Shown piece after piece: positions 17,804-28,100 of a stretch of 64,000 bases of DNA. Numbering within the stretch: position 1 is the first letter of the stretch; each line of letters begins with the position of its first letter. The stretch comes from Planctomonas psychrotolerans (lineage in GTDB: Bacteria; Actinomycetota; Actinomycetes; Actinomycetales; Microbacteriaceae). A program made the translations under genes and the position numbers. The stretch lies in the NCBI RefSeq assembly GCF_008642235.1, contig NZ_SJEV01000001.1, forward strand, positions 1,116,001-1,180,000. The letters run 5' to 3'. The notes beneath the pieces are model-generated. The model was not told the origin of the DNA, made no database searches, and saw nothing but the letters and a program-made list of their open reading frames with translations.

Positions 17804-19042
17804 GTGAAGAAGACCAGACTGACCACCGTGCTGGCCATGGCAGCCGTAGCACCGTTCGCGTTGACCGCCTGCGCCGGCGGCGGAGGAGGTGGCGGCACCG
17901 GAGGAGGATCCGAGGGCGGAGACGTCAGCTCGCTCAGCATCCTGGACTACTACAACAACGAACCCGACAAGTCTCTGGTTCAGGAGACGCTCGACGCCTG
18001 CGCCACCGAACTCGGGGTGACGCTCGAGCGCGAGACCGTTCCCGGCAAGGACCTCATCCAGAAGGTCCTGCAGCGGTCCAGCTCGAAGACGCTGCCCGAC
18101 GTGCTCATGCTCGACAACCCCGACGTTCAGGAGATCGCCGCGACGGGCGGGCTCTCCCCCCTGAGCGAGTACGACGTCGACACGTCGGGCTTCAGCGAGG
18201 GCATCCTCGAGGCCGCCACCTACGAGGGCGAAGTGTATGGACTCGCCCCCGCCGTCAACACCCTCGCCCTGTTCTACAACACCGAGGTGCTCGCCGCGGC
18301 CGGTATCGAGCCGCCCGAGACCTGGGAGGAGCTGAAGACCGCGGCCGCCGCGCTCACCACGGGTGAGCAGTACGGCCTGGCGCTGTCCGCCATCGCGACG
18401 TACGAGGGATCCTGGCAGTTCCTGCCGTTCATGTGGACCAACGGGGGCGACGAGACGGAGCTGGACTCCCCGGAGGTCGCCGAGGGTCTGCAGCTCTACA
18501 AGGACCTCCTCGACGAGGGCTCGATGTCGTCGAGCGTCATCAACTGGTCGCAGGGTGACGCGAAGGACCAGTTCGTCGCCGGCAAGGCGGCGATGATGAT
18601 CAACGGACCGTGGCAGATCCCCAGCCTCAACGAGAACCCCGATGTGACCTGGGACGTCGTGCAGGTGCCGGTCAACGAGGAGGGACAGACTCCCGTCGCC
18701 CCGCTCGGTGGCGAGGTGTGGACCGTGCCCGTGACCGGTGATGACGCCCGGCAGGCGAAAGCCGCCGAGATGGTGGAGTGCATCAGCAGCGACGAGAACC
18801 AGCTCGCGCTCGCCGAGGCCCGCTACCTCGTGCCGACCCGCACCGAGCTCGCCGATGAATACGTCGAGCGCGTGCCGAGCATGGCCGCGTTCACCGAGCA
18901 GGTGGCCAACGCCCGCTCCCGCACCGGTCAGCTCGGTGAGGAGTGGCCCGAGGCGGCGACGACGATCTACACGGCGATCCAGCTCGTGCTGACCGGACAG
19001 GCCACACCGGAAGAGGCGTTCGAACAGGCCGCTCAGGGCTAG
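17804..19042 (+). CDS. sugar ABC transporter substrate-binding lipoprotein (locus 2, ThuE-like)
   Basis: A 412-residue solute-binding protein. The signal peptide ends with lipobox LTAC (about Cys25), followed by a glycine run and the two-lobe body (NTLALFYNTEVLAAAGIEPPETWEEL is typical of the family). The start is GTG with AAAGGAG upstream. It is first in an operon with two permeases, ThuA and a ThuB-like oxidoreductase. Disaccharides such as trehalose, maltitol or sucrose are the expected cargo by analogy with rhizobial thu loci. Confidence 0.9.
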   Translation: MKKTRLTTVLAMAAVAPFALTACAGGGGGGGTGGGSEGGDVSSLSILDYYNNEPDKSLVQETLDACATELGVTLERETVPGKDLIQKVLQRSSSKTLPDVLMLDNPDVQEIAATGGLSPLSEYDVDTSGFSEGILEAATYEGEVYGLAPAVNTLALFYNTEVLAAAGIEPPETWEELKTAAAALTTGEQYGLALSAIATYEGSWQFLPFMWTNGGDETELDSPEVAEGLQLYKDLLDEGSMSSSVINWSQGDAKDQFVAGKAAMMINGPWQIPSLNENPDVTWDVVQVPVNEEGQTPVAPLGGEVWTVPVTGDDARQAKAAEMVECISSDENQLALAEARYLVPTRTELADEYVERVPSMAAFTEQVANARSRTGQLGEEWPEAATTIYTAIQLVLTGQATPEEAFEQAAQG

Positions 19043-19063
19043 GACCGCCTCCGCACACCAGCA

Positions 19064-19176
19064 GGGTACTTCGACGATGGCGCCGAAAGGATCGAGAAAC
19101 ATGTCGACCACGATGAGTTCGACCGGTACGCCGGATGCGGGTCAGCCGCAGACCGACGAGCCACGTCGAAGTACCC
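19064..19176 (+). promoter_or_regulatory. long-range inverted repeat enclosing the permease start (locus 2)
   Basis: GGGTACTTCGACG at 19064-19076 pairs perfectly with CGTCGAAGTACCC at 19164-19176. The 87-base loop contains the ribosome binding site and the ATG at 19101 of the first permease. The right arm is within coding sequence. This is the third case in the window of an inverted repeat between binding-protein and permease genes, here placed to affect permease translation. Confidence 0.65.
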
Positions 19177-20084
19177 CGCCCGCGCATCCGCGCCGCGGCC
19201 GCTTCTCCCGCGAGGCCGTCACCAAGGTGATGTTCGTGGTGCCTGCCGCGATCTACCTGGTGCTGTTCTTCGGGTACCCCGTCGTCAAGAACGTCACGAT
19301 GAGCCTGCAGGAGTACACCACTCGTACCTTCTTCACGGGTGAGGCGCCCTGGGTGGGGCTCGCGAACTACGCCACGGTGGTGGGCAGCCAGCTGTTCGGG
19401 CCCGCGATGCTCAACACCGCGCTGTTCACGATCGGCTCGATTCTCGGGCAGTTCGTGATCGGCCTCGCCCTCGCGTCGTTCTTCAAGCGACGGTTCCCGT
19501 TGAACGGCTTCCTCCGCTCGATGCTGCTGTTGCCCTGGCTGCTGCCCCTCATCGTGGCGAGCGCGACCTGGCGGTCGATCCTCGACCAGGACAGCGGCAT
19601 CCTGAACCGGTTCCTCGAGGGCGTCGGCCTCATCCAGGAACCGGTGCCCTGGCTGACCAGCCCGTCGGTCGCACTGATCGCCGTGATCCTCGTGAACATC
19701 TGGGTGGGCATCCCGTTCAACGTCACGCTGCTCTACAGCGGGTTGCAGGACATCCCCGAGGAGCTCTACGAGGCAGGCGCCATGGATGGTGCCACGGGGT
19801 GGAAAGCGTTCTGGCACATCACCTGGCCGAATCTGCGACCGGTGGTCAGCGTGGTCCTCGTGCTCGGGGTGGTGTACACGATCAAGGTGCTCGACATCAT
19901 CCTCGGACTCACCAACGGCGGTCCGGCGAACTCGACCCAGACCCTCTCCATCCGTTCCTATCAGGAGTCGTTCGTGAACTTCGAGTTCGGGGTGGGCGCC
20001 GCGTACAGCAACATCCTCATCCTGATCTCCCTCCTCTTCGCCATCATCTACCTCCGCGCCAACCGCCGCGCGGTCGACGAGTAA
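19101..20084 (+). CDS. sugar ABC transporter permease (locus 2, ThuF-like)
   Basis: A 327-residue MalF/UgpA-type permease with six predicted membrane segments after a cytosolic N-terminus of about 45 residues. The EAA loop reads ELYEAGAMDGATGWKAFWHI. AAAGGA lies 9 bases before ATG 19101; an in-frame ATG at 19077 has no ribosome binding site. The start is enclosed by a 13-bp inverted repeat. It pairs with the next permease (10-base gap) to form the channel, and no ATPase gene is present. Confidence 0.92.
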   Translation: MSTTMSSTGTPDAGQPQTDEPRRSTPPAHPRRGRFSREAVTKVMFVVPAAIYLVLFFGYPVVKNVTMSLQEYTTRTFFTGEAPWVGLANYATVVGSQLFGPAMLNTALFTIGSILGQFVIGLALASFFKRRFPLNGFLRSMLLLPWLLPLIVASATWRSILDQDSGILNRFLEGVGLIQEPVPWLTSPSVALIAVILVNIWVGIPFNVTLLYSGLQDIPEELYEAGAMDGATGWKAFWHITWPNLRPVVSVVLVLGVVYTIKVLDIILGLTNGGPANSTQTLSIRSYQESFVNFEFGVGAAYSNILILISLLFAIIYLRANRRAVDE

Positions 20085-20094
20085 GGGGCACGTC

Positions 20095-20976
20095 GTGACG
20101 ACCGCAACCGCCACCGCCGCACACACCCTCGGCGCCCGCTCCGCACCCACCCCGCGGCGCCACCGCCACGCCGCCGCCACCCGCGGCATGTACACCGCAC
20201 TCGGCGTGCTCTTCCTCGGGATCATGCTGTTCCCCATCTACTGGATGATCAACGCCTCCCTGCAGCCCTCGGGCAACACGCTCACGGCAGACTTCTTCCC
20301 CTGGAACCCCGATTTCGGCGGGTACGAGAAGGCGATCGCCGATCAGGGGGCGAATCTCGTGACGAGTCTCATCGTCTCGCTCGGGACGGTGGTGCTGAGT
20401 CTCGCGATCGCCGCTCCCGCCGCGTACGCCCTCGCTCAGTTCCGGTTCCGGTGGATCAACGGGGCGCTGCTCGCCATCCTGATCTCCCAGATGATCCCCG
20501 GCATCGTCATCGCCAACGCTCTGTACACCGCCTACAACGATCTGGGTCTGCTCAACTCGATCCCCGGTCTCATCCTCGCCGATGCCACCCATGCCATCCC
20601 GTTCGCGATCCTGATCCTGCGTGCGTTCATGGTCGGCATCCCGCCGTCCATCGTCGAGGCTGCACGGGTGGACGGTGCAGGCCTCGTGCGCGCCTTCGTG
20701 TCGATCGTCGTGCCGATCAGCCGCAACTCGATCATCACCGCCGCCCTGTTCGCGTTCCTCTTCTCGTGGAGCGACTTCCTCTTCGCGCTCACCCTCACGA
20801 CGACGGATGAGGTGCGACCGGTCACCCTCGGTATCTACCAGTACCTCGGCACCCAGGTCGCGAACTGGAGCGCCGTCATGGCCACGGCGGTGCTGTCGTC
20901 GATCCCCGCGATCGTGCTGCTCGTGCTGGCCCAGAAGTACATCGCCGCCGGCGCGCTCGGCGGATCGATTAAGTAG
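20095..20976 (+). CDS. sugar ABC transporter permease (locus 2, ThuG-like)
   Basis: A 293-residue MalG-type permease with six predicted membrane segments and the EAA loop [20 protein letters not shown]. The start is GTG, 10 bases after the upstream stop, with AAGGGG in front. It completes the two-permease channel of the importer. Confidence 0.92.
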   Translation: MTTATATAAHTLGARSAPTPRRHRHAAATRGMYTALGVLFLGIMLFPIYWMINASLQPSGNTLTADFFPWNPDFGGYEKAIADQGANLVTSLIVSLGTVVLSLAIAAPAAYALAQFRFRWINGALLAILISQMIPGIVIANALYTAYNDLGLLNSIPGLILADATHAIPFAILILRAFMVGIPPSIVEAARVDGAGLVRAFVSIVVPISRNSIITAALFAFLFSWSDFLFALTLTTTDEVRPVTLGIYQYLGTQVANWSAVMATAVLSSIPAIVLLVLAQKYIAAGALGGSIK

Positions 20977-21025
20977 CCTCGAACCCTCCTTCCCCATTCC
21001 CCACCCACCTTCAGTTAGGACAGTC

Positions 21026-21814
21026 ATGTCGAACAGCAGCAGCCCCGACCGCCCCATCCGGGTCGTCGTCTGGGGCGAGAACCGGCACGAGCAGCACGAG
21101 CCGGAGGTGGCAGCGATCTACCCCGACGGCATGCACACCACCATCCGGGAGGGGATCGAGGAGAACCTGGGCTCCCGCGCCGAGGTGACCACGGTCACCC
21201 TCGACGACCCCGAGCACGGGTTGACCGAGGAGGTGCTGGCTCGCACCGACGTGCTGCTCTGGTGGGGACACGCCGCGCACGCCGAGGTGTCGGACGAGGT
21301 CGTGGAGCGGGTGCATCGGCACGTGCTCGCCGGCATGGGACTCCTCGTGCTGCACTCCGGGCACTGGTCGAAGATCTTCGGCAAGCTCATGGGCACGTCG
21401 TGCACCCTGCGCTGGCGCTCGGAGCGCGACCGCGAGATCGTCTGGACGGTCGACCCGACCCACCCGATCGCCCGCGGGATCCCGCACCCGTTCATCATTC
21501 CGGAGCAGGAGATGTACGGCGAGTTCTTCGACATCCCCGCGCCCGACGAGCTCGTCTTCCTCAGCACCTTCTCCGGAGGCGAGGTGTTCCGCAGCGGATG
21601 CACCTTCCGCCGCGGATTCGGCAAGATCTTCTTCTTCAGCCCGGGCGATCAGGACTACCCCGTCTACCACCACAAGGACGTGCGCCGGGTGCTCGCCAAC
21701 GGCGTGGAGTGGGCGGTGACCGACCGCCCGGAGCGCACCGACCCGGTGCTGCTGCGCTACGAGCGCGAGGACTTCTACAACGGCAAGACCTACCAGGGGG
21801 CGATGGCCGATTGA
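21026..21814 (+). CDS. thuA: ThuA-family protein (trehalose/disaccharide utilisation)
   Basis: A 262-residue ThuA-like protein with a glutamine-amidotransferase-like flavodoxin fold. Family stretches include [24 protein letters not shown] and [13 protein letters not shown]. In rhizobia ThuA with ThuB acts on imported trehalose, sucrose and related disaccharides, with 3-keto derivatives proposed as intermediates. AGGA precedes the ATG. The stop overlaps the next start (TTGA), and it follows the importer genes by 49 bases, so it is one operon with them. Confidence 0.93.
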   Translation: MSNSSSPDRPIRVVVWGENRHEQHEPEVAAIYPDGMHTTIREGIEENLGSRAEVTTVTLDDPEHGLTEEVLARTDVLLWWGHAAHAEVSDEVVERVHRHVLAGMGLLVLHSGHWSKIFGKLMGTSCTLRWRSERDREIVWTVDPTHPIARGIPHPFIIPEQEMYGEFFDIPAPDELVFLSTFSGGEVFRSGCTFRRGFGKIFFFSPGDQDYPVYHHKDVRRVLANGVEWAVTDRPERTDPVLLRYEREDFYNGKTYQGAMAD

Positions 21815-22944
21815 GCGCGTTCACTGCGCTGACCGACACCACCTCGCCCGTTCGCGTGGTGCTGGTGGGGGCGGGCGGCATGGGCAAGCGATGGCTCGAG
21901 GTGCTGTCCGAGTCGCCCGACGTCGAATTGGTGGGGCTCGTCGACCTGAACCTCGACACCGCGGAGGCGGCGCGGGCGAACGCGGGACTGCCCACGCTGG
22001 AGATCGGATCGAGCCTCTCCGCCGTCGTATCGGCGACCGGCGCACAGGCCGTGGTGAACGTGACCATCCCGATCGCGCATCACCCGGTGAACGTGGAGGC
22101 GATGTCGGCCGGACTGCCCGTGCTCTGCGAGAAGCCGGTGGCGCCGACCGTGAGCCAGGGCCTCTCCCTCGCGGCGACCGCGGAGGTCACCGGACAGCTG
22201 CTGATGATCAGCCAGTCTCGGCGGTACTACCGCACGCTCGCCGAGTACCGCGACGCCGTGCGTGGGCTCGGCCGGGTGGGCATCCTGACGACGGAGTTCT
22301 TCAAGGCGCCGCACTTCGGCGGGTTCCGCGAGGAGATGGCGCACGTGCTGCTCGTCGACATGGCCATCCACGCCTTCGACGTGGCGCGGTACGTGCTCGA
22401 CGCCGACCCGGTCTCGGTGTACTGCGAGGAGTTCAACCCGTCGTGGAGCTGGTACTCCCGGGATGCCGCGGCCACCGCGATCTTCGAGTTCGGCGACGGC
22501 ACGCGCTACGTCTACACCGGCAACTGGTGCGCCGACGGGCTGGAGACCTCGTGGAACGGCACCTGGCGCGCGAACGGCGAGCACGGCACCGCCACGTGGG
22601 ACGGTGAGACGTCGCCCGTGGTCGATCGCGTTCCCGACGCTCCGGCCGAGAACACGGTCGAGGCGGACGATTCGACCGCCACGCTCGAGGAGATCGAGGG
22701 CTCGCTCGCGGAGTTCGTCTCAGCCTTGCGCACGGGCATCGTTCCCTCCGGTGAGGTGCACTCCAACGTGTTCAGCCTCGCCATGGTGGAGGCGGCCGTG
22801 CGATCGGCGGAGACCGGCGAACGCGTGCGGGTGAGTGACGTGCTGGAGGCGGCATACCTGACAGCGGTCGCCGACGAGGCACGCGACGACGTGCGTGCGG
22901 CGCTCGAGGGATGGGGATCCGCCCGGAACGGCCTCGGCGGCTAG
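21811..22944 (+). CDS. Gfo/Idh/MocA family oxidoreductase (ThuB-like)
   Basis: A 377-residue NAD(P)-dependent oxidoreductase. The N-terminal Rossmann fold starts with [12 protein letters not shown] and the family motif EKP is in VLCEKPVAP. The C-terminal substrate domain contains [13 protein letters not shown], with the His expected near the active site. The start is a TTG overlapping the ThuA stop (TTGA), the only start that keeps the Rossmann fold close to the N-terminus without long overlap. With ThuA it probably oxidises or reduces the imported disaccharide at a hydroxyl. The exact substrate is unknown. Confidence 0.9.
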   Translation: MSAFTALTDTTSPVRVVLVGAGGMGKRWLEVLSESPDVELVGLVDLNLDTAEAARANAGLPTLEIGSSLSAVVSATGAQAVVNVTIPIAHHPVNVEAMSAGLPVLCEKPVAPTVSQGLSLAATAEVTGQLLMISQSRRYYRTLAEYRDAVRGLGRVGILTTEFFKAPHFGGFREEMAHVLLVDMAIHAFDVARYVLDADPVSVYCEEFNPSWSWYSRDAAATAIFEFGDGTRYVYTGNWCADGLETSWNGTWRANGEHGTATWDGETSPVVDRVPDAPAENTVEADDSTATLEEIEGSLAEFVSALRTGIVPSGEVHSNVFSLAMVEAAVRSAETGERVRVSDVLEAAYLTAVADEARDDVRAALEGWGSARNGLGG

Positions 22945-23034
22945 ACGCAGTATGCCGGGGGGCGGGGCGGCGATCGACCATCACGTCCCCCGATCACCGA
23001 TACCGACGACTGACCACTCCGGTACCCTCGGGCC

Positions 23035-23697
23035 ATGGCAGCGAAGGGGCGGGCGCATCGGGCGAGGATCGGTCGGGCGTTGGTGAGCCCCGTTCTCCTG
23101 GCCGCCCTGCTGCTCGGCGCGAGCGGCTGCTACTCGGACGGGGACTACGGTCGACCGTCCGCCCCGTCGGCGGCTCCGCTCCCGGAGTCCCCGGCGGCGG
23201 GTTACGTCGTGGGAGACGAACTGCCGGAGGACGTCGCGGCGGAGTTGGTCGGGAACGTTCGCGTCGATGAGCGCGCGTACGAGACGCTCGACGGCACCGT
23301 GCTCCTCACCCGGCGCTACGAGCCGCTGCCGCCCGCGGTGCGTGACGATCTGCTCGAACGTGCCGCATTCGCCGCTCCCGCCCCGGGCATCGACGCGGAT
23401 GCCGGCGCGCTCCGGGATCTCGAAGCGGCGATGACGTCGACGGGGAAGAACGTGATCACCGTGACGCGCACCTGCTTCGGGTCGGACACTGCCGGGGAGG
23501 GGCCGCAGGCGGAGGACGGGGAGGTTCCCGACGACTCGAACTGCATCTGGTACGCGAGTCGGGCCATGACGGAGCCGACGGCCACCTCCGAGGCTGCGGT
23601 CGCAGCATCCGAGGCGTGGGTCGCCGAGCAGGCGACACCCGGGCTCTACGAGGTGCTCGTCGTGCCCACGACGTTCTGGACGGTGACTCCCGGCTGA
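23035..23697 (+). CDS. putative lipoprotein, function unknown
   Basis: A 220-residue protein with a basic N-terminus, a hydrophobic segment and a lipobox-like LGASGC (about Cys32), so it is probably surface-anchored. The rest is acidic and Ala-rich with two further Cys residues, one in TRTCFG and one in SNCIWYA, which could form a disulfide outside the cell. I recognise no family. The upstream TACCCT lies 6 bases before the ATG and there is no ribosome binding site, so the transcript may be leaderless. It stands alone between the thu-like operon and a GntR gene. Confidence 0.75.
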   Translation: MAAKGRAHRARIGRALVSPVLLAALLLGASGCYSDGDYGRPSAPSAAPLPESPAAGYVVGDELPEDVAAELVGNVRVDERAYETLDGTVLLTRRYEPLPPAVRDDLLERAAFAAPAPGIDADAGALRDLEAAMTSTGKNVITVTRTCFGSDTAGEGPQAEDGEVPDDSNCIWYASRAMTEPTATSEAAVAASEAWVAEQATPGLYEVLVVPTTFWTVTPG

Positions 23698-23779
23698 CTG
23701 CTCCGGCACCGCTGGCTACAGTGTCGGTAGTGCCCAGCCTCGTTCGTATGTGTCCAGTGTCGTCCGGAGGATCGCTCAC

Positions 23780-24163
23780 GTGAAGTTCAGGATCGACCCC
23801 GCATCCGCCGTGCCGCCGTTCGAGCAGGTCCGGCAGCAGGTTCTCGAGGCGGTGCGGACGGGTGAGCTCGTCGCCGGATCGAAGCTGCCGACGGTTCGGC
23901 AGCTCGCCGACGACCTCGGCATCGCCCCGAACACCGTGGCCCGCAGCTACCGGGAACTCGAGCGGGACGAGGTGATCGAGACCCGCGGACGCCAGGGGTC
24001 GTTCGTCGCCGCGACGGGCGACGCCGCACATCGGCAGGCGCAGGCGGCGGCATCCGCATACGCCGAGCGTATCCGGCAGCTGCATCTCCCGCCCGGGGAG
24101 GCGCTGGACCTCGTCCGTGCGGCGCTCGGCCTCCCTCGCGCGGACCGCGCCGACGGTCCCTGA
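23780..24163 (+). CDS. GntR family regulator, YtrA-type short form
   Basis: A 127-residue regulator with only the GntR winged helix (PPFEQVRQQVLEAVRTGEL, LPTVRQLADDLGIAPNTVAR) and a short C-terminal dimerisation tail, as in the YtrA subfamily that usually controls ABC transporters. The GTG start is chosen for GGAGG 9 bases upstream; a longer in-frame ATG exists at 23750. The stop codon lies within a copy of the dispersed palindrome, so the last residues (DGP) come from repeat DNA. No transporter is adjacent. Confidence 0.9.
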   Translation: MKFRIDPASAVPPFEQVRQQVLEAVRTGELVAGSKLPTVRQLADDLGIAPNTVARSYRELERDEVIETRGRQGSFVAATGDAAHRQAQAAASAYAERIRQLHLPPGEALDLVRAALGLPRADRADGP

Positions 24164-24275
24164 GCCGGTCGAAGGGACGCTCCCTCAGCCGGATCCACGG
24201 TCCCCGAGCCCGTCGAAGGGACGCTCCCTCGGCCGGATCCACGGTCCCCGAGCCGCTAAGGGACGTTTCCTCAGC
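24154..24275. repeat. palindromic repeat cluster overlapping the GntR stop
   Basis: Two and a half units of about 53 bases, each with the GGTCCCnGAGCC core and GTCGAAGGGAC arm plus a GGATCCAC spacer. The first unit starts inside the GntR coding sequence and its TGA is the GntR stop. The last unit is degenerate (GAGCCGCTAAGGGAC). Confidence 0.85.
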
Positions 24276-24284
24276 CGAATTCGT

Positions 24285-25118
24285 CTAGTGGCCGCTCACG
24301 TCGGAGTCGACTCCGGCGTCGGGGCCCTTCGACAGGGTGGCGATGTCGGCCATGTCCGACTCGGTCAGTTCGAAGTCGAACACGTCGATGTTCTGGGCGA
24401 GCCGATCGCGGTTCGTCGACTTGGGGATGGCCACGTTGCCGAGCTGCACGTGCCAGCGCAGCACCACCTGGGCGGGCGTCTTGCCGTACCGCTCGCCGAT
24501 GGTGGCGAGCACGGGAGCGGAGAGCAGGTCGTCCCCGGCGCTGATCGGGCTCCACGCCTCGGTGAGGATGCCGTGTGCGGCGCCGTACGCCCGCTGCTCC
24601 TCGCGCACGATCTGCGGGCTCAGCTGGATCTGGTTGATGACCGGCGGCACCGTGGCCTCGGCGAGCAGACGGTCGAGGTGGGCGGGCTTGAAGTTCGAGA
24701 CACCGATCGAGGTGGCCTTGCCCTGCTCGTGCAGCTTCTCGAAGGTCTTCCAGGTGCTGATGAACTCGTCGCGCTGCGGGAGCGGCCAGTGGATGAGCAG
24801 CAGGTCCACATGGTCGACGCCGAGTCGTTCGAGCGACTCGTCGAGACCCTGGATCGCGCGATCGGCGCCCTGGTACGCGCCGTCGAGCTTGGTGGTGAGG
24901 AAGAGCTCGTCGCGCGAAATACCGCTGCGGCGGATCCCCTCCCCCACACCCTTCTCGTTCCCGTACTTGACCGCCGTGTCGATGTGTCGGTAGCCGGCTT
25001 CGACGGCCAGGACGATAGCGTCTGTCACCTCCGAATCGGTCAGCGGCGAGGTGCCGAGACCGATCTGAGGAATGCTCGCGCCGTTGCTGAGAGGAAGGGA
25101 GGGGATGTGTGCGCTCAT
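24285..25118 (-). CDS. aldo/keto reductase (2,5-diketo-D-gluconate reductase-like)
   Basis: A 277-residue AKR5-type reductase. The catalytic tetrad is Asp47, Tyr52 (HIDTAVKYGNE), Lys77 (TTKL) and His110 (LLIHWPLP), and SNF and IPKS cofactor motifs are present. The start at 25118 gives the canonical N-terminus (IPSLPLSNGASIPQIGLGT). TTGGAT lies 6 bases upstream; an in-frame start 60 bases further out is possible. It follows putA on the same strand by 63 bases and may share its transcript. Substrate unknown. Confidence 0.88.
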   Translation of the reverse strand: MSAHIPSLPLSNGASIPQIGLGTSPLTDSEVTDAIVLAVEAGYRHIDTAVKYGNEKGVGEGIRRSGISRDELFLTTKLDGAYQGADRAIQGLDESLERLGVDHVDLLLIHWPLPQRDEFISTWKTFEKLHEQGKATSIGVSNFKPAHLDRLLAEATVPPVINQIQLSPQIVREEQRAYGAAHGILTEAWSPISAGDDLLSAPVLATIGERYGKTPAQVVLRWHVQLGNVAIPKSTNRDRLAQNIDVFDFELTESDMADIATLSKGPDAGVDSDVSGH

Positions 25119-25181
25119 CCTCTTATCCAAGCACGGCACATCCTCATGCGACCGGGCGATGTCGCGTCCGGTCGCCACCCG

Positions 25182-28100
25182 TCAGATCACCGCGTCGGAA
25201 AAGCCGTCGGGGTTGCCGAACCGATGCGCGGTGATGCTCACGGCCTGCTCGTGCAGGAACGGCAGCAGTTCCAGGCGACCCGCCGCCGTGACCTCCCCGC
25301 CGTAGATCGCCACATCCGGTGCCCCGCGGAGCGCGCTCGCGAGCGCGGACGCGTTCCCGCCGACGAGTCGCACGCGGTCGGCTCCGAGCTCCCCGGCCGC
25401 GGCCCGCCTCACCCACTCCTCGTCGGACTCGAGCTCGACCGGCACGTCGCGCACGTCCAGCACGTCGAGCACCCGCTGGGGCAGCGGCATGACCGTGCTC
25501 ACCCGAACAGATGCCCGGGCCAGGGTCGCTGCGGCGAGCACGCGGATGAGATCGGCGAGTCGACCGCCCGCACCGAGCCGAACGGTGACCGGAACGCTCA
25601 GGTAGCGGAAGAGGTTGCGCTCCACGCCGAGCTGCTGCACGTCGCGCACGGCACCGAACTCCTCCTGCCACGCGACCGCGTCGCTCAGCGCAGACCGGCG
25701 CACGACATCGAAGTCGACGTAGTCGAGCGACGGCTGCGCGGCCTCGATCAGTTCGGTCACCCGCGGGGCGAGTCCGCGGAGGTGGAGCGTCTCGCTGTTC
25801 CGTCCGGTGTCAGTGCGCCAGGTGCCGAGGCCGTACAGGTAGTTCGGGCCACCCGCCTTGCCGCCGGTGCCGACCGACGACCGCTTCCAGCCGCCGAAGG
25901 GCTGACGCTGCACGATCGCTCCGGTGATGCTGCGGTTCACATACAGGTTGCCCGCCTCCACCCGGTCGAGCCAGAACCCGAGCTCCGTGGCGTCCAGCGA
26001 GTGCAGGCCGGCGGTGAGCCCGTAGGCCACCGCGTTCTGCAGATCGATCGCCTCCGTGAGAGTGCGGGCGTGCATGATGCCGAGCACCGGACCGAAGAAC
26101 TCGGTGCGGTGGAAGTACGAGCCGGCCCGCACACCGCTGCGCACGCCGGGCGACCAGAGCCGACCGGTGTCATCGAGTTGCTTCGGCTCCACCAGCCAGC
26201 TCTCGCCGCCACCGAGTGAGGTGAGCGCGTGCTTCAGCTTGCCCGACGCCGGCTCGATGATCGGACCCATCTGGGTTGCGGGATCATCGGGGTAGCCCAC
26301 GGTGAGCGTCTGCACGGCGTCGATCAACTGCGTCCGGAACCGCTTCGACCGGGCCACCGACCCGACGAGGATGACGAGGCTGGCCGCCGAGCACTTCTGT
26401 CCGGCGTGGCCGAATGCCGAGCGCACCACGTCCGCCACGGCGAGGTCGATGTCCGCGCTCGGCGTGACCACGATGGCGTTCTTGCCGCTGGTCTCGGCCA
26501 GTAGAGGCAGGTCGGTGCGCCACGATCGGAAGAGCTCGGCGGTCTCGTACGCACCGGTGAGGATCACCCGATCGACGAGCGGCGAGGACACGAGGTCCTT
26601 TCCGAGCTCCGATTCGCTCGCGTGCGCGAGGGCGAGCACGTCCCGAGGTACCCCGGCCTGCCACAGCGCCTCGGCCAGCACGCTGCCGCTCCGCTGCGCC
26701 TGTACGGCGGGCTTCAGGATGACGGCGCTGCCGGCGGCGAGCGCCGCGAGCACGGATCCGGCCGGGATGGCGACGGGGAAGTTCCAGGGCGGGGTGACGA
26801 CGGTGAGGCGGGCGGGCTCGAAGGTCGCGCCCTGCACCCGCTCGAGATCGAGCGCGCGATCGGCGTAGTAATTCGCGAAGTCGATCGCCTCGCTCACCTC
26901 GGGGTCGCCCTCGGCGATGGTCTTCCCCGTCTCGCTCGCCATGACCTCGATCAGCGCGGCGCGGTTGGCCTCGAGGGCTGCGGCGGCGGCGCGGAGCACC
27001 GCGGCGCGGTCCGCCGCGGGACGAGCACCCCAGCGCGCACCGGCCGCGACGGTGTCCTCGATCAACCGGGTCAGCTCGTGCGGCTCCGACACGGTCGCCG
27101 CAGCCACCGCATCCCGACCGAGCGTCGACCCGGGGACGCGGCCGAGGATCGCCCGCCCCCACTCGCGGTTCGCGGCGAGCGCGGGATCGGTGTCGGGGGC
27201 GTTCCGGAAGGTGTCGGGGCGGCGCAGGGGATCGCCGTCGGAACGCGATCCCCGGGTGAGCCCGAGCACCGCGCCGGTGAGCGACGGGTCCCCGCCCGCG
27301 GTTCCCGAGCCTGTCGCGGTCCCCGACCCTGTCGCGGTCCCCGAGCCGCTCCCGGGCTCCGGCGCTGCGGGCACCTCCGGCACCGACACCGGCATCCGCC
27401 GGTCCTGGGTGCGACGGGGTACCGGCGCGGTGCCCTGCACGTCGGCGAGACTCCGCAGGAACCGCTCCTGCTCGCGTGCGAACAGGGTCTCGTCGGTCGA
27501 GAGCTCGAACACCGCCGACATGAAGTTCTCCGAGCTGGCGTTCTCCTCCAGCCGACGCACGAGGTAGGAGATGGCCACGTCGAACTCCCCGGGGTGCACG
27601 ACGGGCGTGTAGAGCAGCAACCCCCCGACCTCGCGCCGCACCGCGTCGGCCTGCCCCGTGGCCATGCCGAGCAGCATCTCGAAGTCGATCCGGTCGCGCA
27701 CTCCCCGCTCCCCCGCCAGCAACCAGGCGTACGCCACGTCGAACAGGTTGTGCCCGGCCACGCCGATGTGCACCGCATCGGTGCGCTCGGGTGTGAGGGC
27801 GTAGTCGAGAACCCGCTTGTAGTTGGCGTCGGTCTGCTGCTTGGTGTCGTACGGCGCGGCCGGCCAGCCGTGGATGGCGGCGTCGACGTGCTCCATGGCG
27901 AGGTTCGCGCCCTTCACCACGCGCACCTTCACCGGCGCCCCACCGCGGGCGCGACGACGCAGCGCCCACTGCGTGATGCCGGCGAGGGCGTCGAGCGCGT
28001 CGGGCAGATACGTCTGCAGCACGATCCCGGCCTCGAGGTGCAGCAGTTCGGGGGCATCGAGGATGCGCTCGAACACCGCGATGGTGAGGTGGAGGTCCTT

